Of a DNA stretch of 64,000 nucleotides, positions 1 through 10,578 are shown one piece after another. The stretch's first letter is position 1; every line of letters begins with the position of its first letter. Below the pieces are notes generated by a model, which had not been told where the DNA came from, made no database searches, and saw only the letters and a list, made by a program, of their open reading frames with translations. The translations under genes and the position numbers were made by a program. Source of the DNA: Campylobacter sputorum subsp. sputorum (GTDB taxonomy: Bacteria > Campylobacterota > Campylobacteria > Campylobacterales > Campylobacteraceae). The stretch spans positions 1,302,001 to 1,366,000 of the forward strand of contig NZ_CP043427.1 in assembly GCF_008245005.1 (NCBI RefSeq), written 5' to 3'.

Positions 1-420
1 GTTCAAATTTTTAGTTATTGCACTACTTTTTTTAAAATTTACACAATTCCAACCAACATGCGGAATTTTCAATTTTTTATCAAATTTATTTTCATCAAAT
101 CTAATAACTTCGCCTTTTATAACACCAAGTCCTAAATTTTCTCCAAACTCATCGCTTTTTTCAAATAAAAGTTGCATGCCAAGACAAATTCCCAAAAATG
201 GCTTTCCGCTTTTTATAAATTCTTTTATACTTTCATCAAGATTATTTGCTCTTAGTTTTTGCATTGCATCACCAAAAGCACCAACACCAGGAAGTATGAT
301 CTTGTCAAATTTACACACTAAATTTGGATCATTTATAATCTCACATTTTTGCCCTAAAAAATCCAAAGCATTTCTAACACTTTGTAAATTTCCTGCACCA
401 TAATCAATAATTCCTGTCAT
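1..420 (-). CDS. hisH: HisH-type glutamine amidotransferase, partial (C-terminus outside window)
   Basis: This is the N-terminal 140 codons of a class I glutamine amidotransferase of the HisH family, which releases ammonia from glutamine for a HisF-type synthase partner. The N-terminus reads [15 protein letters not shown], followed by PGVGAFGDAM and the nucleophile elbow GICLGMQ holding the catalytic Cys. The His and Glu of the triad lie beyond the window edge. The ATG shares one base with the stop of the upstream dehydratase gene (TAATG), so the two are translationally coupled. That context suggests a surface-sugar amidation role (HisH/HisF plus an N-acetyl sugar amidotransferase) rather than histidine synthesis, but the visible part cannot decide between them. 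Confidence 0.85.
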   Translation of the reverse strand, partial: MTGIIDYGAGNLQSVRNALDFLGQKCEIINDPNLVCKFDKIILPGVGAFGDAMQKLRANNLDESIKEFIKSGKPFLGICLGMQLLFEKSDEFGENLGLGVIKGEVIRFDENKFDKKLKIPHVGWNCVNFKKSSAITKNLN

Positions 421-2218
421 TAATCAACACTATCTTTTTTATTTGATGTTCTATTAAACTCTGGCACAATCTGTTTTAAAATACTAACAATTCCTTCTTC
501 ATTTTTTTGCTCTAAAAGCTGTAATATCTGAGTATTTAAAAGATTCATATCATACTTTTCAGAATGTGTTACAAAAATGGATTCATAACAAGTCTGTTTA
601 TCGCTTTTATCAACCAGCAACTCTTCATATAGTTTTTCGCCAGGTCTTAAACCCACAAATTCTACGCCTAAATTTTGCTTATTTGAAAGTTGAAGCATCT
701 TTTTAGCAAGATCTACTATCTTAACAGGCTCACCCATATCAAGAACAAATAACTCGCCACCTTTTGCAATAGCTGCTGCTTGAAGCACGAGCTGACAGGC
801 TTCGCTAACAAGCATAAAATACCTTACAATATCAGGATGAGTAACAGTAAGAGGTTTATTTTGAGCAATTAGTTCTTTAAATTTAGGTATTACAGAACCG
901 CTACTTCCAAGAACATTTCCAAATCTAACAGCGACAATCTCAGTTTTTCCACTCTCATTTGAATTAAGCGAGTAAAGCTCACAAATTCTTTTTGTTGTAC
1001 CCATTATGTTTGTAGGACGAACAGCTTTATCAGTTGAAATTAAAACAACTTTTGAAACTTCATATTTTTTAGAAAGATCTATAACATTTTTAGTGCCAAT
1101 AATATTATTGATTATTGCAGAATGAGGATTAAACTCACAAAGAGGCACATGTTTATAAGCAGCAGCATGGACAACTAAATCTGGCTTGTATTCTTTAAAA
1201 ATTTCTTCTAATTTATCCTTAAAAACTATATTTAACATTTTTAAGACATTTCTATTATCATTTGTAATTTGATCTATTTTATAAAGGTTGTATTCGCTAT
1301 GATCAACCATTATAAGCCTATTAGCACCAAATTTTAAACACTGCTTGCAAATCTCGCTTCCTATTGTTCCACCAGCTCCAGTTACCATAACAACTTTATC
1401 TTTTATAAACTCTTCAATTTTATTTAAATCAAGATCTTTTGGTTTTCTAGCAAGTAAATCTTCTATGGAAATATCTTTGATATTGTCTTGTCCGTTTTCA
1501 AGCAAAGAAAATATCTTAACTTCAGTTATTCCGTAATCAATTAACTCATCATAAAGTTCTTTGAGTTCTTCTGGTCTTAGAGCTAAAGCTATGATAGCTG
1601 TTTTTAGATTATATTCTTTTACCATATCTTTGATTTTATCTTTTGAATTTACTAAATGGTTTTCATAGTAAGTTCCTACAAGATCAGTCCTAGCATCTAC
1701 TATACCAACCACATAATAATTTATATACTGTTGCCTAATTCCTTTTAATATATGCATTGTTTTGCTTGTAGCACCAACAACAACACAAGGTTCATTATTG
1801 CTGTTTTTTTGTCTTTCTAAAAACATTCTTTTAGAAATTCTTACTCCACTTAAAATTAAATAAGACACCGTTGCGTCTATTATAATAACGCTTCTTGGAA
1901 ATGGATTAAATATATCTGCAAAGAAAAAGAATATAATAGCAAAAACAGCTCCAGCAAGAATATGCGAATAAAATATTTTCCTAGCTTCATATAGCCCAAA
2001 AAATCTCCAAGGCACCATGTAAATTTTATATAGAGCTAAAAATATCACTTTGAGTACAATCAAACAAATTCCGCTAAGAATCATACCTTTGAAAAAATCG
2101 CTTGGTATATCGCCACTAAAACGAAGTAAAAAAGCCACATATATAGATATAGCAAAAACTAATATATCAGCAAATAAAAAAAATGTAACTCTTTTAAATT
2201 TACTAGGTTTTAAAAACA

Positions 2219-2219
<1 letters not shown>
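420..2219 (-). CDS. pglF: Membrane UDP-GlcNAc 4,6-dehydratase, PglF/FlaA1 type
   Basis: At 599 aa this has the length and layout of PglF, WbpM and CapD long-form dehydratases. There are about four N-terminal membrane segments (roughly residues 10-110), a first nucleotide-binding region ([12 protein letters not shown]) and a C-terminal extended short-chain dehydrogenase domain with GAGGTIGSE. The catalytic region [17 protein letters not shown] has Met in the usual Tyr position, as is typical of this family (Ser-Met-Lys triad). The family converts UDP-GlcNAc to the 4-keto-6-deoxy sugar at the inner membrane. The aminotransferase gene immediately upstream (its stop meets this start) would take that product, as in the bacillosamine pathway. 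Exact product stereochemistry cannot be read from sequence. Confidence 0.88.
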
Positions 2220-3346
<1,127 letters not shown>

Positions 3347-3412
3347 TCAAAAAAATGATTTAATATTATTTTTAAAGGTTTATATTTTAATCGTAGTAAA
3401 TTTTGTAGTCAT

Positions 3413-3433
3413 ATCGGAGCATTTAGCTCCGAT
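3413..3433 (-). terminator. Hairpin terminator after the superoxide-reductase-like gene
   Basis: A perfect 8-bp stem (ATCGGAGC / GCTCCGAT) encloses a 5-base loop, directly after the stop of the 3435-3860 gene. The T-run lies on the plus-strand side, so it is a modest Rho-independent terminator for the minus strand and may also act as a barrier. Confidence 0.55.
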
Positions 3434-3434
3434 T

Positions 3435-3860
3435 TTATAAGATTTTAGTAGCAGTATAATTTCCGTGAAGATTACAGCAAGCTGTTGATTTAAGCTCTTT
3501 AACTCCATCAAGTTTAACTCTGGTACTATAATATCCTCTTGAAATAACAGGTTCAAGCTCTGTATAACCCACAAGTTTATCGTCTGCATATAATTCTATC
3601 TTATATATCCAGTGGTCTGCATCACTTGGATGTATGATATCTTTTTGACCTACTGTTATCTCAATAAGCGTATAGCCTTTTTTATCTTTATCTTTTATAG
3701 AAATTTCTGGAAGATGTTTATATTCAAATTCATTTGGATTTTTAGGATCTTGTAATTTCATATCTTCTTTATTTACAATAAGTGCTTTATCATAAGCACC
3801 AGCAATACTAACCGCAACACCGCTAAGAGCGATAACTTTTAAAGCATCTCTTCTTTTCAT
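3435..3860 (-). CDS. Exported superoxide-reductase-like (desulfoferrodoxin iron-domain) protein
   Basis: This 141-aa protein has an N-terminal MKRRDALKVIALSG stretch resembling a short Tat signal, followed by a neelaredoxin/SOR domain. The Fe-ligand pattern is present: KH at 48-49, HPSDADH at 77-83 and CCNLHG with Cys129 and His132, giving His4-Cys1. SOR reduces superoxide to peroxide without releasing oxygen, which suits a microaerophile. The residue before Lys48 is Tyr rather than the Glu of the canonical E-K-H loop. It lacks the N-terminal rubredoxin-like Fe centre of desulfoferrodoxin. It is flanked by terminator-like DNA and flagellar genes and appears to be a single-gene unit. Export and activity are inferred. 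Confidence 0.75.
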   Translation of the reverse strand: MKRRDALKVIALSGVAVSIAGAYDKALIVNKEDMKLQDPKNPNEFEYKHLPEISIKDKDKKGYTLIEITVGQKDIIHPSDADHWIYKIELYADDKLVGYTELEPVISRGYYSTRVKLDGVKELKSTACCNLHGNYTATKIL

Positions 3861-3953
3861 CTTTTTTCTCCTTTGATTTAAATATAAAATTTATTATATC
3901 ATAAATTTTTAACATAATAAAAATTATCTAAAATCAAAGTGAGTATAAATTAC

Positions 3954-4127
3954 TTATCTTTTCTTTATGTGTTCGTTAAAATATTTTATAGAATCATAAT
4001 CTTCGCTAACATTTTTTTCATAAAAAGTAGATCTATTTTGATCTATAACACTATCATTTGGATAAAAAACAGCATCAACTATAAAAATTATAACTATCAA
4101 AAAAAGTATAATTGCAACAAAAATCAT
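3954..4127 (-). CDS. Small single-span membrane protein (57 aa), unknown function
   Basis: This short gene begins seven bases after the flgG stop. It runs from an ATG preceded by an AGAGATAGAGTTAAG purine stretch to TAA. The product starts with a strongly hydrophobic segment (about residues 2-22, MIFVAIILFLIVIIFIVDA) followed by a charged soluble tail ending in HIKKR. Such a design suggests an inner-membrane protein with its C-terminus outside the bilayer. Its position suggests cotranscription with flgF-flgG, but I recognise no family and assign no function. Confidence 0.55.
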   Translation of the reverse strand: MIFVAIILFLIVIIFIVDAVFYPNDSVIDQNRSTFYEKNVSEDYDSIKYFNEHIKKR

Positions 4128-4134
4128 CTTAACT

Positions 4135-4923
4135 CTATCTCTTTAAGCCATTTACGATTTGGAGCATTTCATCACTTGTTGTAATTGCTTTTGAGTTTGC
4201 TTCATATGCTCTTTGTCCGGTAATAAGATCTGTCATCTCTTCAACAAGCTGGACATTACTCATTTCTACAAAACCTTGTTTAATCTGCCCAATACCTTCT
4301 GTTCCTGCAACACCAACTATAGGAGCGCCGCTTGCAGCTGTTTCAAGAAAATTATTATCTCCCATAGAATGAAGTCCGCTTGGATTTACAAATGTTGCAA
4401 GTTCTATTTGTCCAATTTGAGTCATCTCTTGATTGCCTGGCTGCAAAACAGAAACGGTTCCATCAACACCAACTGATATTTGCATAGCATCTGGCGGTAT
4501 AACTAAATTTGGATTTAACATATATCCGTCTGAATTTACAATATTTCCATCTCCATCAAGCTTAAAAGCACCATTTCTAGTATAAGCAGTTGTTCCATCT
4601 GGTAATTGGAGTTGAAAAAATCCATTTCCAGCTATTACCATATCTAGATTATTTCCTGTTTCTTTAAAATAACCTTGTCCATGAAGTTTTGTAATAGCCG
4701 TAGGTCTTACACCAAGACCAACTTCTATTCCAGTTGGACTCATTGTTGTTGTGCTTGTAGGAGTGCCTGCATAAGTCATAGTTTGATACATAAGATCAGC
4801 AAATTCAGCTCTGTTTTTCTTATAACCTATCGTATTAACATTTGCAATATTATGTGAAGTTGTATCTATTTGTGTTTGTTGTGCTATCATACCAGTTGCT
4901 GCGGTATAAAGTGATCTCATCAT
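4135..4923 (-). CDS. flgG: Flagellar distal rod protein FlgG
   Basis: This 262-aa protein has the FlgG hallmarks. The N-terminal rod motif is MRSLYTAATGMIAQQ with the conserved ANVNTIGYKKNRAEF. The central hook-basal body domain contains GNGFFQLQLPDGTTAYTRNG, and the C-terminus ends EANSKAITTSDEMLQIVNGLKR. It polymerises as the distal rod of the flagellar axial structure after export by the flagellar type III apparatus. Two adjacent ATGs are possible; the first is used here, with AAGGA upstream. It lies 16 bases after flgF and should share the sigma-54 promoter upstream of that gene. Confidence 0.97.
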   Translation of the reverse strand: MMRSLYTAATGMIAQQTQIDTTSHNIANVNTIGYKKNRAEFADLMYQTMTYAGTPTSTTTMSPTGIEVGLGVRPTAITKLHGQGYFKETGNNLDMVIAGNGFFQLQLPDGTTAYTRNGAFKLDGDGNIVNSDGYMLNPNLVIPPDAMQISVGVDGTVSVLQPGNQEMTQIGQIELATFVNPSGLHSMGDNNFLETAASGAPIVGVAGTEGIGQIKQGFVEMSNVQLVEEMTDLITGQRAYEANSKAITTSDEMLQIVNGLKR

Positions 4924-4939
4924 AATTTATCCTTTTATA

Positions 4940-5752
4940 TTAAGCTTTAGTTGATGCTAATTTTTGTATAGCATCTTGGTTTAAATCATTCATATGTGAA
5001 GTCATAACTTTTTGATATGCATCAACAAGCCTATTTGTTTGTATAAGACCAACCATCTCTGTAACTGGATTTATATTTGACATTTGAGCATATCCTTGCA
5101 AAACTGCACCGCTATTATCTACATCGCTCAAATCTTCTAATTTATCTAAAATATAAAGATTATCGCCCTCTTTTGTTAAATCTCTAATCTCTCTTGGTTG
5201 AGCTACAAAAAGCCTTGATATCAAGTTTTGACCAGAATAAACATTACCGTTTTTATCTATCGTAACTTCTGTATTCTGTAGTATTTTTATTTCATTTGTA
5301 TTTGCTGTAAAATATGTACTTGGAAGAACATTATATCCTTCTTTTGTAACTAAATTTCCATTATTATCTATGTTAAAAGCACCATTTTTAGTAAGCCTTA
5401 CGCCATTATCAGTTTCTACTAAAAAAAACAGATCTTTTCTACCCATAGAAATATCTAATGGGTTAGAACTGTGCTTTAATGGTCCTTGAGAAAAATCAAC
5501 ATATTGCTCACTAACCTGAGGAACTCTATCAATAGTTCTATTTAGAAATTTAGCCGCTTGCTTTGTGTGATTATCAAGAGGTAAAATATCTCTAGTTTCT
5601 TTGAATATTCTCTCAAAATCACCTATTACGACATCATCTCTTTTAAATCCTATAGTATTTGTATTAGCAAGATTATTTGATATCACATCAAGTCTGTTAA
5701 ACTGAGTGACCATGGCTCCTGTTACTTGGTAATAACCATTTTGCATACTCAA
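4940..5752 (-). CDS. flgF: Flagellar proximal rod protein FlgF (FlgG2)
   Basis: This 270-aa protein is a second rod protein of the FlgF/FlgG family, named flgG2 in C. jejuni annotation. It shows the N-terminal rod signature (GAMVTQFNRLDVISNNLANTNTIGFK) and the C-terminal EMVGLIQTNRLVDAYQKVM segment. It forms part of the proximal rod between the MS-ring junction and FlgG. It is the first gene of the flgF-flgG unit and has a well-formed sigma-54 promoter about 30-45 bases upstream, consistent with the mid-class (RpoN/FlgSR) flagellar regulon of Campylobacter. Confidence 0.93.
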   Translation of the reverse strand: MSMQNGYYQVTGAMVTQFNRLDVISNNLANTNTIGFKRDDVVIGDFERIFKETRDILPLDNHTKQAAKFLNRTIDRVPQVSEQYVDFSQGPLKHSSNPLDISMGRKDLFFLVETDNGVRLTKNGAFNIDNNGNLVTKEGYNVLPSTYFTANTNEIKILQNTEVTIDKNGNVYSGQNLISRLFVAQPREIRDLTKEGDNLYILDKLEDLSDVDNSGAVLQGYAQMSNINPVTEMVGLIQTNRLVDAYQKVMTSHMNDLNQDAIQKLASTKA

Positions 5753-5780
5753 TCCTAAAAATATTATTTAAACTATAACA

Positions 5781-5798
5781 AAGCAATTAGTGTTCCAA
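5781..5798 (-). promoter_or_regulatory. Sigma-54 (RpoN) promoter for flgF-flgG
   Basis: Read on the minus strand the site is TTGGAACACTAATTGCTT. It has the invariant GG and GC dinucleotides separated by exactly ten bases, and the TTGCTT -12 element is a full consensus match. It lies directly upstream of flgF, a gene class expected to be RpoN-dependent in Campylobacter. Confidence 0.85.
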
Positions 5799-5861
5799 AT
5801 TTAAAATATCACATTTTATAGCTCATAAAATAAATAAAAGCTTTTTTAAGTATATTTTAGA

Positions 5862-5867
5862 TAGAAT
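5862..5867 (+). promoter_or_regulatory. -10 box of the rpmH-rnpA-yidDC operon
   Basis: TAGAAT lies in an AT-rich stretch 36 bases before rpmH, with AAAAAGGGACA as the ribosome binding site further down. No -35 is evident, as is usual for Campylobacter sigma-70 promoters. Confidence 0.5.
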
Positions 5868-5902
5868 AACAGCTTAATTTAATTTTAAAAAGGGACAATA
5901 TT

Positions 5903-6037
5903 ATGAAAAGAACATATCAACCACATAAACTTCCTAGGGTTAGAACTCACGGATTTAGAGCTAGAATGAAAACAAAAAATGGTCGTAAAATTATAAATGC
6001 TAGAAGAGCAAAAGGAAGAAAAAGACTATCTGTTTGA
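5903..6037 (+). CDS. rpmH: 50S ribosomal protein L34
   Basis: This 44-aa protein matches L34 throughout: [20 protein letters not shown], then the basic tail [19 protein letters not shown]. It starts at an ATG preceded by AAAGGGA. Its TGA stop overlaps the TTG start of rnpA by three bases, the classic rpmH-rnpA coupling. It is the first gene of the six-gene cluster running to mnmE. Confidence 0.98.
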   Translation: MKRTYQPHKLPRVRTHGFRARMKTKNGRKIINARRAKGRKRLSV

Positions 6038-6363
6038 AAAAATTTAGTTCACTAAGCAAAACATCTGAGTTTTCTGATGTTTATAAAAATGCTAAGAAAT
6101 GGCATTGTGAGTGTATGGTTGTGCTATATTTAGGCACTGAGTTTAATAAATTTGCAGTTGTTGCAAATAAAAAAGTTGGTTGTGCGGTTATAAGAAATAG
6201 AACAAAAAGAGTTATAAGAGCTGCTTTTGCTGATATATCAGATACCTTAAAAAATGGTATATATGTAATAATAGCAAAACCTGGTCTAAATGAAATTCCA
6301 TTTTTACAAATTAAAAAAAATTTAAAATGGTCGTTTAAAAAACTTGAGGCATTAACAAAATGA
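6034..6363 (+). CDS. rnpA: Ribonuclease P protein component
   Basis: The 109-aa product carries the RnpA signature [12 protein letters not shown] after NKKVGCAV, preceded by the N-terminal [16 protein letters not shown] segment. It binds RnpB RNA and aids 5' maturation of pre-tRNA. The start is TTG at 6034, inside the rpmH stop; this choice keeps the conserved N-terminus. It overlaps yidD by four bases (ATGA). Confidence 0.95.
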   Translation: MKKFSSLSKTSEFSDVYKNAKKWHCECMVVLYLGTEFNKFAVVANKKVGCAVIRNRTKRVIRAAFADISDTLKNGIYVIIAKPGLNEIPFLQIKKNLKWSFKKLEALTK

Positions 6364-6698
6364 ATCATATTTTCATCTATTTTATTAAATTTTATCAAAA
6401 ATGGATTTCTCCTATTTTCCCAAAAACTTGCAGATATTATCCAACATGTTCTGAGTATGCATATTTGGAATTTAAATATAATTTTTTTTTGATTGCTCTT
6501 ATCAATACTATTTTAAGAATTTTAAGATGCAATCAGCTTTTTAAAGGTGGATTTGACCATCCAATTATAAAAAAAGAGATAAAAAATGTTTCTATTATTA
6601 TAAGAAACAATAAAAATAATTTTAAATTTTGGCTAGTTCCTTATAAAAAAAATAAATTTTATATAATAAAGAACTTCAAAAATACAAAGGAAAAATAA
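6360..6698 (+). CDS. yidD: Membrane protein insertion efficiency factor YidD
   Basis: The 112-aa product has the YidD core: an amphipathic N-terminus (IKFYQKWISPIFP) followed by CRYYPTCSEYA and LRCNQLFKGGFDHP. YidD assists YidC/Sec-dependent insertion of inner-membrane proteins. It overlaps rnpA by ATGA and directly abuts yidC. The C-terminal 35 residues are Lys/Asn-rich and longer than the minimal family core. Confidence 0.93.
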   Translation: MNHIFIYFIKFYQKWISPIFPKTCRYYPTCSEYAYLEFKYNFFLIALINTILRILRCNQLFKGGFDHPIIKKEIKNVSIIIRNNKNNFKFWLVPYKKNKFYIIKNFKNTKEK

Positions 6699-8273
6699 GT
6701 GTTAGATGATTTATCCCCACAAAAAAGAATGTTTATCGCGATTTGTTTATCGGTTTTATTTTTTGGAGTATATTGGTATTTTTTTCCACCAAAACAACCT
6801 ATAACGCAAGAGTTAAATAGCACAAATACTACTATCTTACAAGAAAAACAAGCTCCTGTTTTAAATGCTGAAAATAGTCCAAACCCAGCACCAAAGCAAG
6901 AACTTGAAATTTTAACAACTATAGATGGCAAATATTTTCAAGCACATATTGATGCACTTGGTAGAATATCTAAATTTTCTCTAAATGAAAAAAAATACAT
7001 AGCAGAAGATGGTAGCAAACTTGAACTTATAACAAAAGAGCCATATCCTTTGGAAGTAAGATTTAGTGATACAAATTTAAATAATCTAGCATTTAGCAAC
7101 CATTACACTGCAGATAAAACACATATAGATTTAAAAGATGAAAAACAGAGTGTAATCTTAACACAAAATCTTGGAACTCTTACATTAACTAAAAAAATAA
7201 CTTTTAGCCCAAATGGAAACTACACAGTAGATATAACCTTAAGCAATCCAGCGAATTTCTTTATAACACCAGGATTTAGACCAAATGTTGCAGTTGATGG
7301 CTATACAGTCCATGGATTAATGATAAAACAAAACGATGGTAGCTTAGTTGACATTCAAGATGGAGATGCAAAAGGCGATGAAAGATTTCAAAATGCCTTC
7401 ATAGCAGCAGCATCTGATAGATACTATACAACACTATTTTATGATTTTAACAAAGGTTTAAATTTAGCCATAAATGCAGATGCATCAAAAAATGGTACTA
7501 TATTTATTTCAGCTGATAATAGCATTTCTTTAAATGGCTTCATAGGACCTAAGGCACATGATTTGTTGAAAAATATCGACAAAGAGCTTTTAGATGTTAT
7601 CGAATATGGCTGGTTTACATTTTTAGCAAAACCTCTTTTTTCATTTTTAAATTTCTTACATGGATTTTTAGGTAACTGGGGTTGGGCAATAGTTGCCATG
7701 ACTCTTACCATAAGAGTTATTTTATTTCCTTTGACATTTAAGGGCATGGTTTCTATGAATAAACTAAAAGATATCGCCCCTAAGATAAAAGAAATTCAAG
7801 CCAAATACAAAGGCGATCCACAAAAAATGCAAACTCATATGATGGAATTATATAGGAAAAATGGTGCAAACCCAATGGGTGGATGTCTGCCGATATTGCT
7901 TCAAATTCCAATATTCTTTGCAATTTATAGGGTATTATTAAACGCAATTGAGCTAAAAGGAGCTGAGTGGATATTATGGATAAATGATCTTGCTATAAAA
8001 GATCCATACTACATACTACCGATACTTATGGGTGCAACTATGTTTTTACAACAAAAATTTACACCTACAAATTTCACAGATCCTATGCAAGAAAAAATTA
8101 TGAAATTTTTACCACTAATTTTTACATTTTTCTTTATAACTTTCCCTGCTGGACTAACGCTATATTGGTTTATAAATAATGTTTGTTCAATTATACAGCA
8201 GCTTACTGTAAATGCTATATTTAAAAAACAAAAACAAAAGGAAATTGCGGAGGCAAAACATGAAAAAATTTGA
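6699..8273 (+). CDS. yidC: Membrane protein insertase YidC
   Basis: The 524-aa protein has an N-terminal membrane anchor (RMFIAICLSVLFFGVYW), a large periplasmic beta domain (about residues 55-310) and the conserved five-helix insertase core with NWGWAIVAMTLTIRVILFPL. The conserved Arg of the hydrophilic groove lies in TLTIRVILFPLT. The start is GTG, immediately after the yidD stop. It inserts and folds inner-membrane proteins with or without SecYEG. The following gene (jag) begins within its last codons. Confidence 0.96.
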   Translation: MLDDLSPQKRMFIAICLSVLFFGVYWYFFPPKQPITQELNSTNTTILQEKQAPVLNAENSPNPAPKQELEILTTIDGKYFQAHIDALGRISKFSLNEKKYIAEDGSKLELITKEPYPLEVRFSDTNLNNLAFSNHYTADKTHIDLKDEKQSVILTQNLGTLTLTKKITFSPNGNYTVDITLSNPANFFITPGFRPNVAVDGYTVHGLMIKQNDGSLVDIQDGDAKGDERFQNAFIAAASDRYYTTLFYDFNKGLNLAINADASKNGTIFISADNSISLNGFIGPKAHDLLKNIDKELLDVIEYGWFTFLAKPLFSFLNFLHGFLGNWGWAIVAMTLTIRVILFPLTFKGMVSMNKLKDIAPKIKEIQAKYKGDPQKMQTHMMELYRKNGANPMGGCLPILLQIPIFFAIYRVLLNAIELKGAEWILWINDLAIKDPYYILPILMGATMFLQQKFTPTNFTDPMQEKIMKFLPLIFTFFFITFPAGLTLYWFINNVCSIIQQLTVNAIFKKQKQKEIAEAKHEKI

Positions 8274-9195
8274 AGCTCCAACTTTACAAGAAGCCATAAG
8301 TAAAGCTTCTTTGGAACTTAATTGTTCTATACTAGATTTAGAGTATAATATTTTACAAAATTCAAATAGCGGTTTTTTTGGCTTTTTTAAAAAATCAGCT
8401 ATCATAGAAGCCATAAATAAAAACGAAAAACAAAACAATAAAGAAAACCACAAATCTACACAAAAACATACAAAAGAATTTAGTAATGAAAAAAGAAAAA
8501 ATCATAAGAAAAAATCCATAAAAACCAACCAAGATACCGCCACAAATGCAAATGTAGAAAATTTAAATAATGAAGTTAAAAATAGTGATAAAAAAACAAA
8601 AAATCATACTGAAAGCAAAACTTCTATAGATAAAGATAAAGTAAATTCTTTGGTTGATAATTTTTATAACATTTCTAAAAATGCAGACGAAGAAAACAGA
8701 TCAAATTTAAAACAAGATAGAAAAAACATACCATTAGAAACTATTAATGAAATAAAAAAAGGTCTTGAGCTACTATTTTCAAATAACTGCTTTAACATAA
8801 ATAAAATAGAAGTTAGTGAATATAGCAAAGATTGTGTGCTTATAAATTTAGACGGAGAAGATGCTGCACTTTTAATAGGAAAAGAAGGATATAGGTATAA
8901 AGCATTATCATATCTACTTTTTAACTGGATAAACAATAAATTTAACCTTTCTATAAGACTTGAAATAGCTGAGTTTTTAAAAACACAAGAAGAGAGAATT
9001 TCCATTTATACTCAAAGCGTAATTCAAAGAGTAGAAAAAAATGGCTATGCTCAAACTAAAATTTTAGATGGAGTTCTTATAAAAATTGCACTAGAACAAC
9101 TCAGAGCGAAATTTCCAGAAAAATATGTCGGCATAAAAACATCTAATAATGGTAAATTTATAGTTGTAAATGATTTTATAAAAAAACATGAATGA
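8260..9195 (+). CDS. jag: Jag/KhpB-type RNA-binding protein
   Basis: This 311-aa protein has the three-part Jag layout. The Jag-N domain begins [17 protein letters not shown] with [11 protein letters not shown] long low-complexity Lys/Asn/Glu-rich linker spans about residues 60-160. A KH domain ([14 protein letters not shown]) and a C-terminal R3H domain follow. I chose the ATG at 8260 because GGAGG at 8249-8253 precedes it and it begins the conserved domain; an in-frame start 16 codons upstream would only read through yidC. It overlaps mnmE by eight bases. Jag proteins bind RNA and are linked to cell envelope control. Confidence 0.9.
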   Translation: MKKFEAPTLQEAISKASLELNCSILDLEYNILQNSNSGFFGFFKKSAIIEAINKNEKQNNKENHKSTQKHTKEFSNEKRKNHKKKSIKTNQDTATNANVENLNNEVKNSDKKTKNHTESKTSIDKDKVNSLVDNFYNISKNADEENRSNLKQDRKNIPLETINEIKKGLELLFSNNCFNINKIEVSEYSKDCVLINLDGEDAALLIGKEGYRYKALSYLLFNWINNKFNLSIRLEIAEFLKTQEERISIYTQSVIQRVEKNGYAQTKILDGVLIKIALEQLRAKFPEKYVGIKTSNNGKFIVVNDFIKKHE

Positions 9196-10513
9196 TACAA
9201 TTACTGCAATCGCAACCGCTTATGGAGTTGGTGCGGTTTGCATAGTTAGGCTTAGCGGATCAAATTCTCTAAGTCTAGCTGCAAAACTTACAAAAAATAA
9301 AAATCTAAAACCAAGACACGCTACACTATGCGATATTTTTTTATCCAATGGAGAATTTATAGACGAAGGTATAGTTATATACTTTAAAGCTCCATATAGC
9401 TTTACTGGAGAAGATGTAATCGAGTTTCAAATGCATGGTGGAATCGTTATAGCTGACACAATAGTAAATGAACTTATAAGTCTTGGAGCAAGACTTGCTA
9501 GTCCTGGTGAGTTTAGCAAAAGAGCGTTTTTAAATGATAAAATGGATTTAAGCAAAGCTGAAAATATCCAAAGTATGATAAATGCAAAAAGCCAAAACGC
9601 TATTAAAATACTAGCAAGAACTATGCATGGCGAACTTAAGGAATTTGTAGATTCTTTAAGAAATGAACTTACTAAAACTTTGGCATATGTTGAGACTTGC
9701 ATTGATTATGCAGAAGATGATTTACCACCAGAAATTCTTACTCAAACTATGAATTTATTAAACAAAAATATAGAAAAATTAACCCAAATTATAAACATTA
9801 GCGAACAAAGACAAGGCTTGATAGATGGCTTTAAAATAGCCATTATAGGCAAGCCAAATGTAGGAAAAAGCTCTATTTTAAACTCTATGCTTAAATTTAA
9901 TCGTGCTATAACAAGCGATATAGCAGGAACCACGCGTGATACTATACAAGAAAGTATAAAAATAGGTACCCATTTAGTAAAAATAATAGACACAGCAGGC
10001 ATTAGAAATAGCGATGATAATATAGAAAACATAGGGATATCGCACTCTATAAACGCAGCAAATGAAGCAGATATCATCATAGCCGTTTTTGATAGTAGCA
10101 AAAAAAGCGATAAAGAAGATATGGAAATTTTGGAAATTTGCAAAAAATCTGGTAAAGAAATTTTAAATGTATTAAATAAAAATGATTTAGAGTTCAAATT
10201 TGATTTAGAGCTAAAAAATCCCATAAAAATATCTGCAAAAGCAAACACTGATGACATTTTAAAAAATTTAGAAATATATTTAAATACTAAAAATTACGAT
10301 GGGCTTATGCTTAGTTCAAACCGCCAAATAATATCTAGTAAAAATACACTAAATTCTTTAAAAAATGCAAAAGAGCTTTTAAATGAATTTGAACTTGAGC
10401 TTTTTGCATTTGAGATAAATGAAGCGATTATGAGCATTTCTTCTATAACAAAACCATTTGAAAGAAGTGAGATATTAGATGAAATGTTTAGTAATTTTTG
10501 CTTAGGCAAATAA
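9188..10513 (+). CDS. mnmE: tRNA uridine-34 modification GTPase MnmE
   Basis: At 441 aa it is the usual MnmE length. The N-terminal tetrahydrofolate-binding domain starts [21 protein letters not shown] domain is inserted in the helical region, with P-loop [14 protein letters not shown] and NKND. The C-terminus FCLGK is the conserved C-x-GK motif. With MnmG it installs the carboxymethylaminomethyl group on wobble uridine of certain tRNAs. It is the last gene of the rpmH cluster and is followed by a separate promoter for purL. Confidence 0.97.
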   Translation: MNDTITAIATAYGVGAVCIVRLSGSNSLSLAAKLTKNKNLKPRHATLCDIFLSNGEFIDEGIVIYFKAPYSFTGEDVIEFQMHGGIVIADTIVNELISLGARLASPGEFSKRAFLNDKMDLSKAENIQSMINAKSQNAIKILARTMHGELKEFVDSLRNELTKTLAYVETCIDYAEDDLPPEILTQTMNLLNKNIEKLTQIINISEQRQGLIDGFKIAIIGKPNVGKSSILNSMLKFNRAITSDIAGTTRDTIQESIKIGTHLVKIIDTAGIRNSDDNIENIGISHSINAANEADIIIAVFDSSKKSDKEDMEILEICKKSGKEILNVLNKNDLEFKFDLELKNPIKISAKANTDDILKNLEIYLNTKNYDGLMLSSNRQIISSKNTLNSLKNAKELLNEFELELFAFEINEAIMSISSITKPFERSEILDEMFSNFCLGK

Positions 10514-10547
10514 ATTGAAGTTTCTAAATTTATAAGCAACTTTTAGT

Positions 10548-10553
10548 TATAAT
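10548..10553 (+). promoter_or_regulatory. -10 box for purL
   Basis: TATAAT lies 25 bases before the purL ATG, with AAGGA just upstream of the start. It is the only obvious promoter between mnmE and purH and probably drives the purL-to-purH run. Confidence 0.5.
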
Positions 10554-10578
10554 TTTTAAAAAATTCAAAAGGAATTCT

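Noticed and set aside
3939-4184. Plus-strand open frame of 81 codons overlapping flgG
   Set aside because: It has no ribosome binding site and low-complexity composition, and it runs antisense to flgG and the small membrane protein gene.
8212-8259. Longer in-frame start for jag, inside yidC
   Set aside because: The extra 16 residues are only read-through of yidC codons, and GGAGG at 8249-8253 points to the ATG at 8260, where the conserved domain begins.
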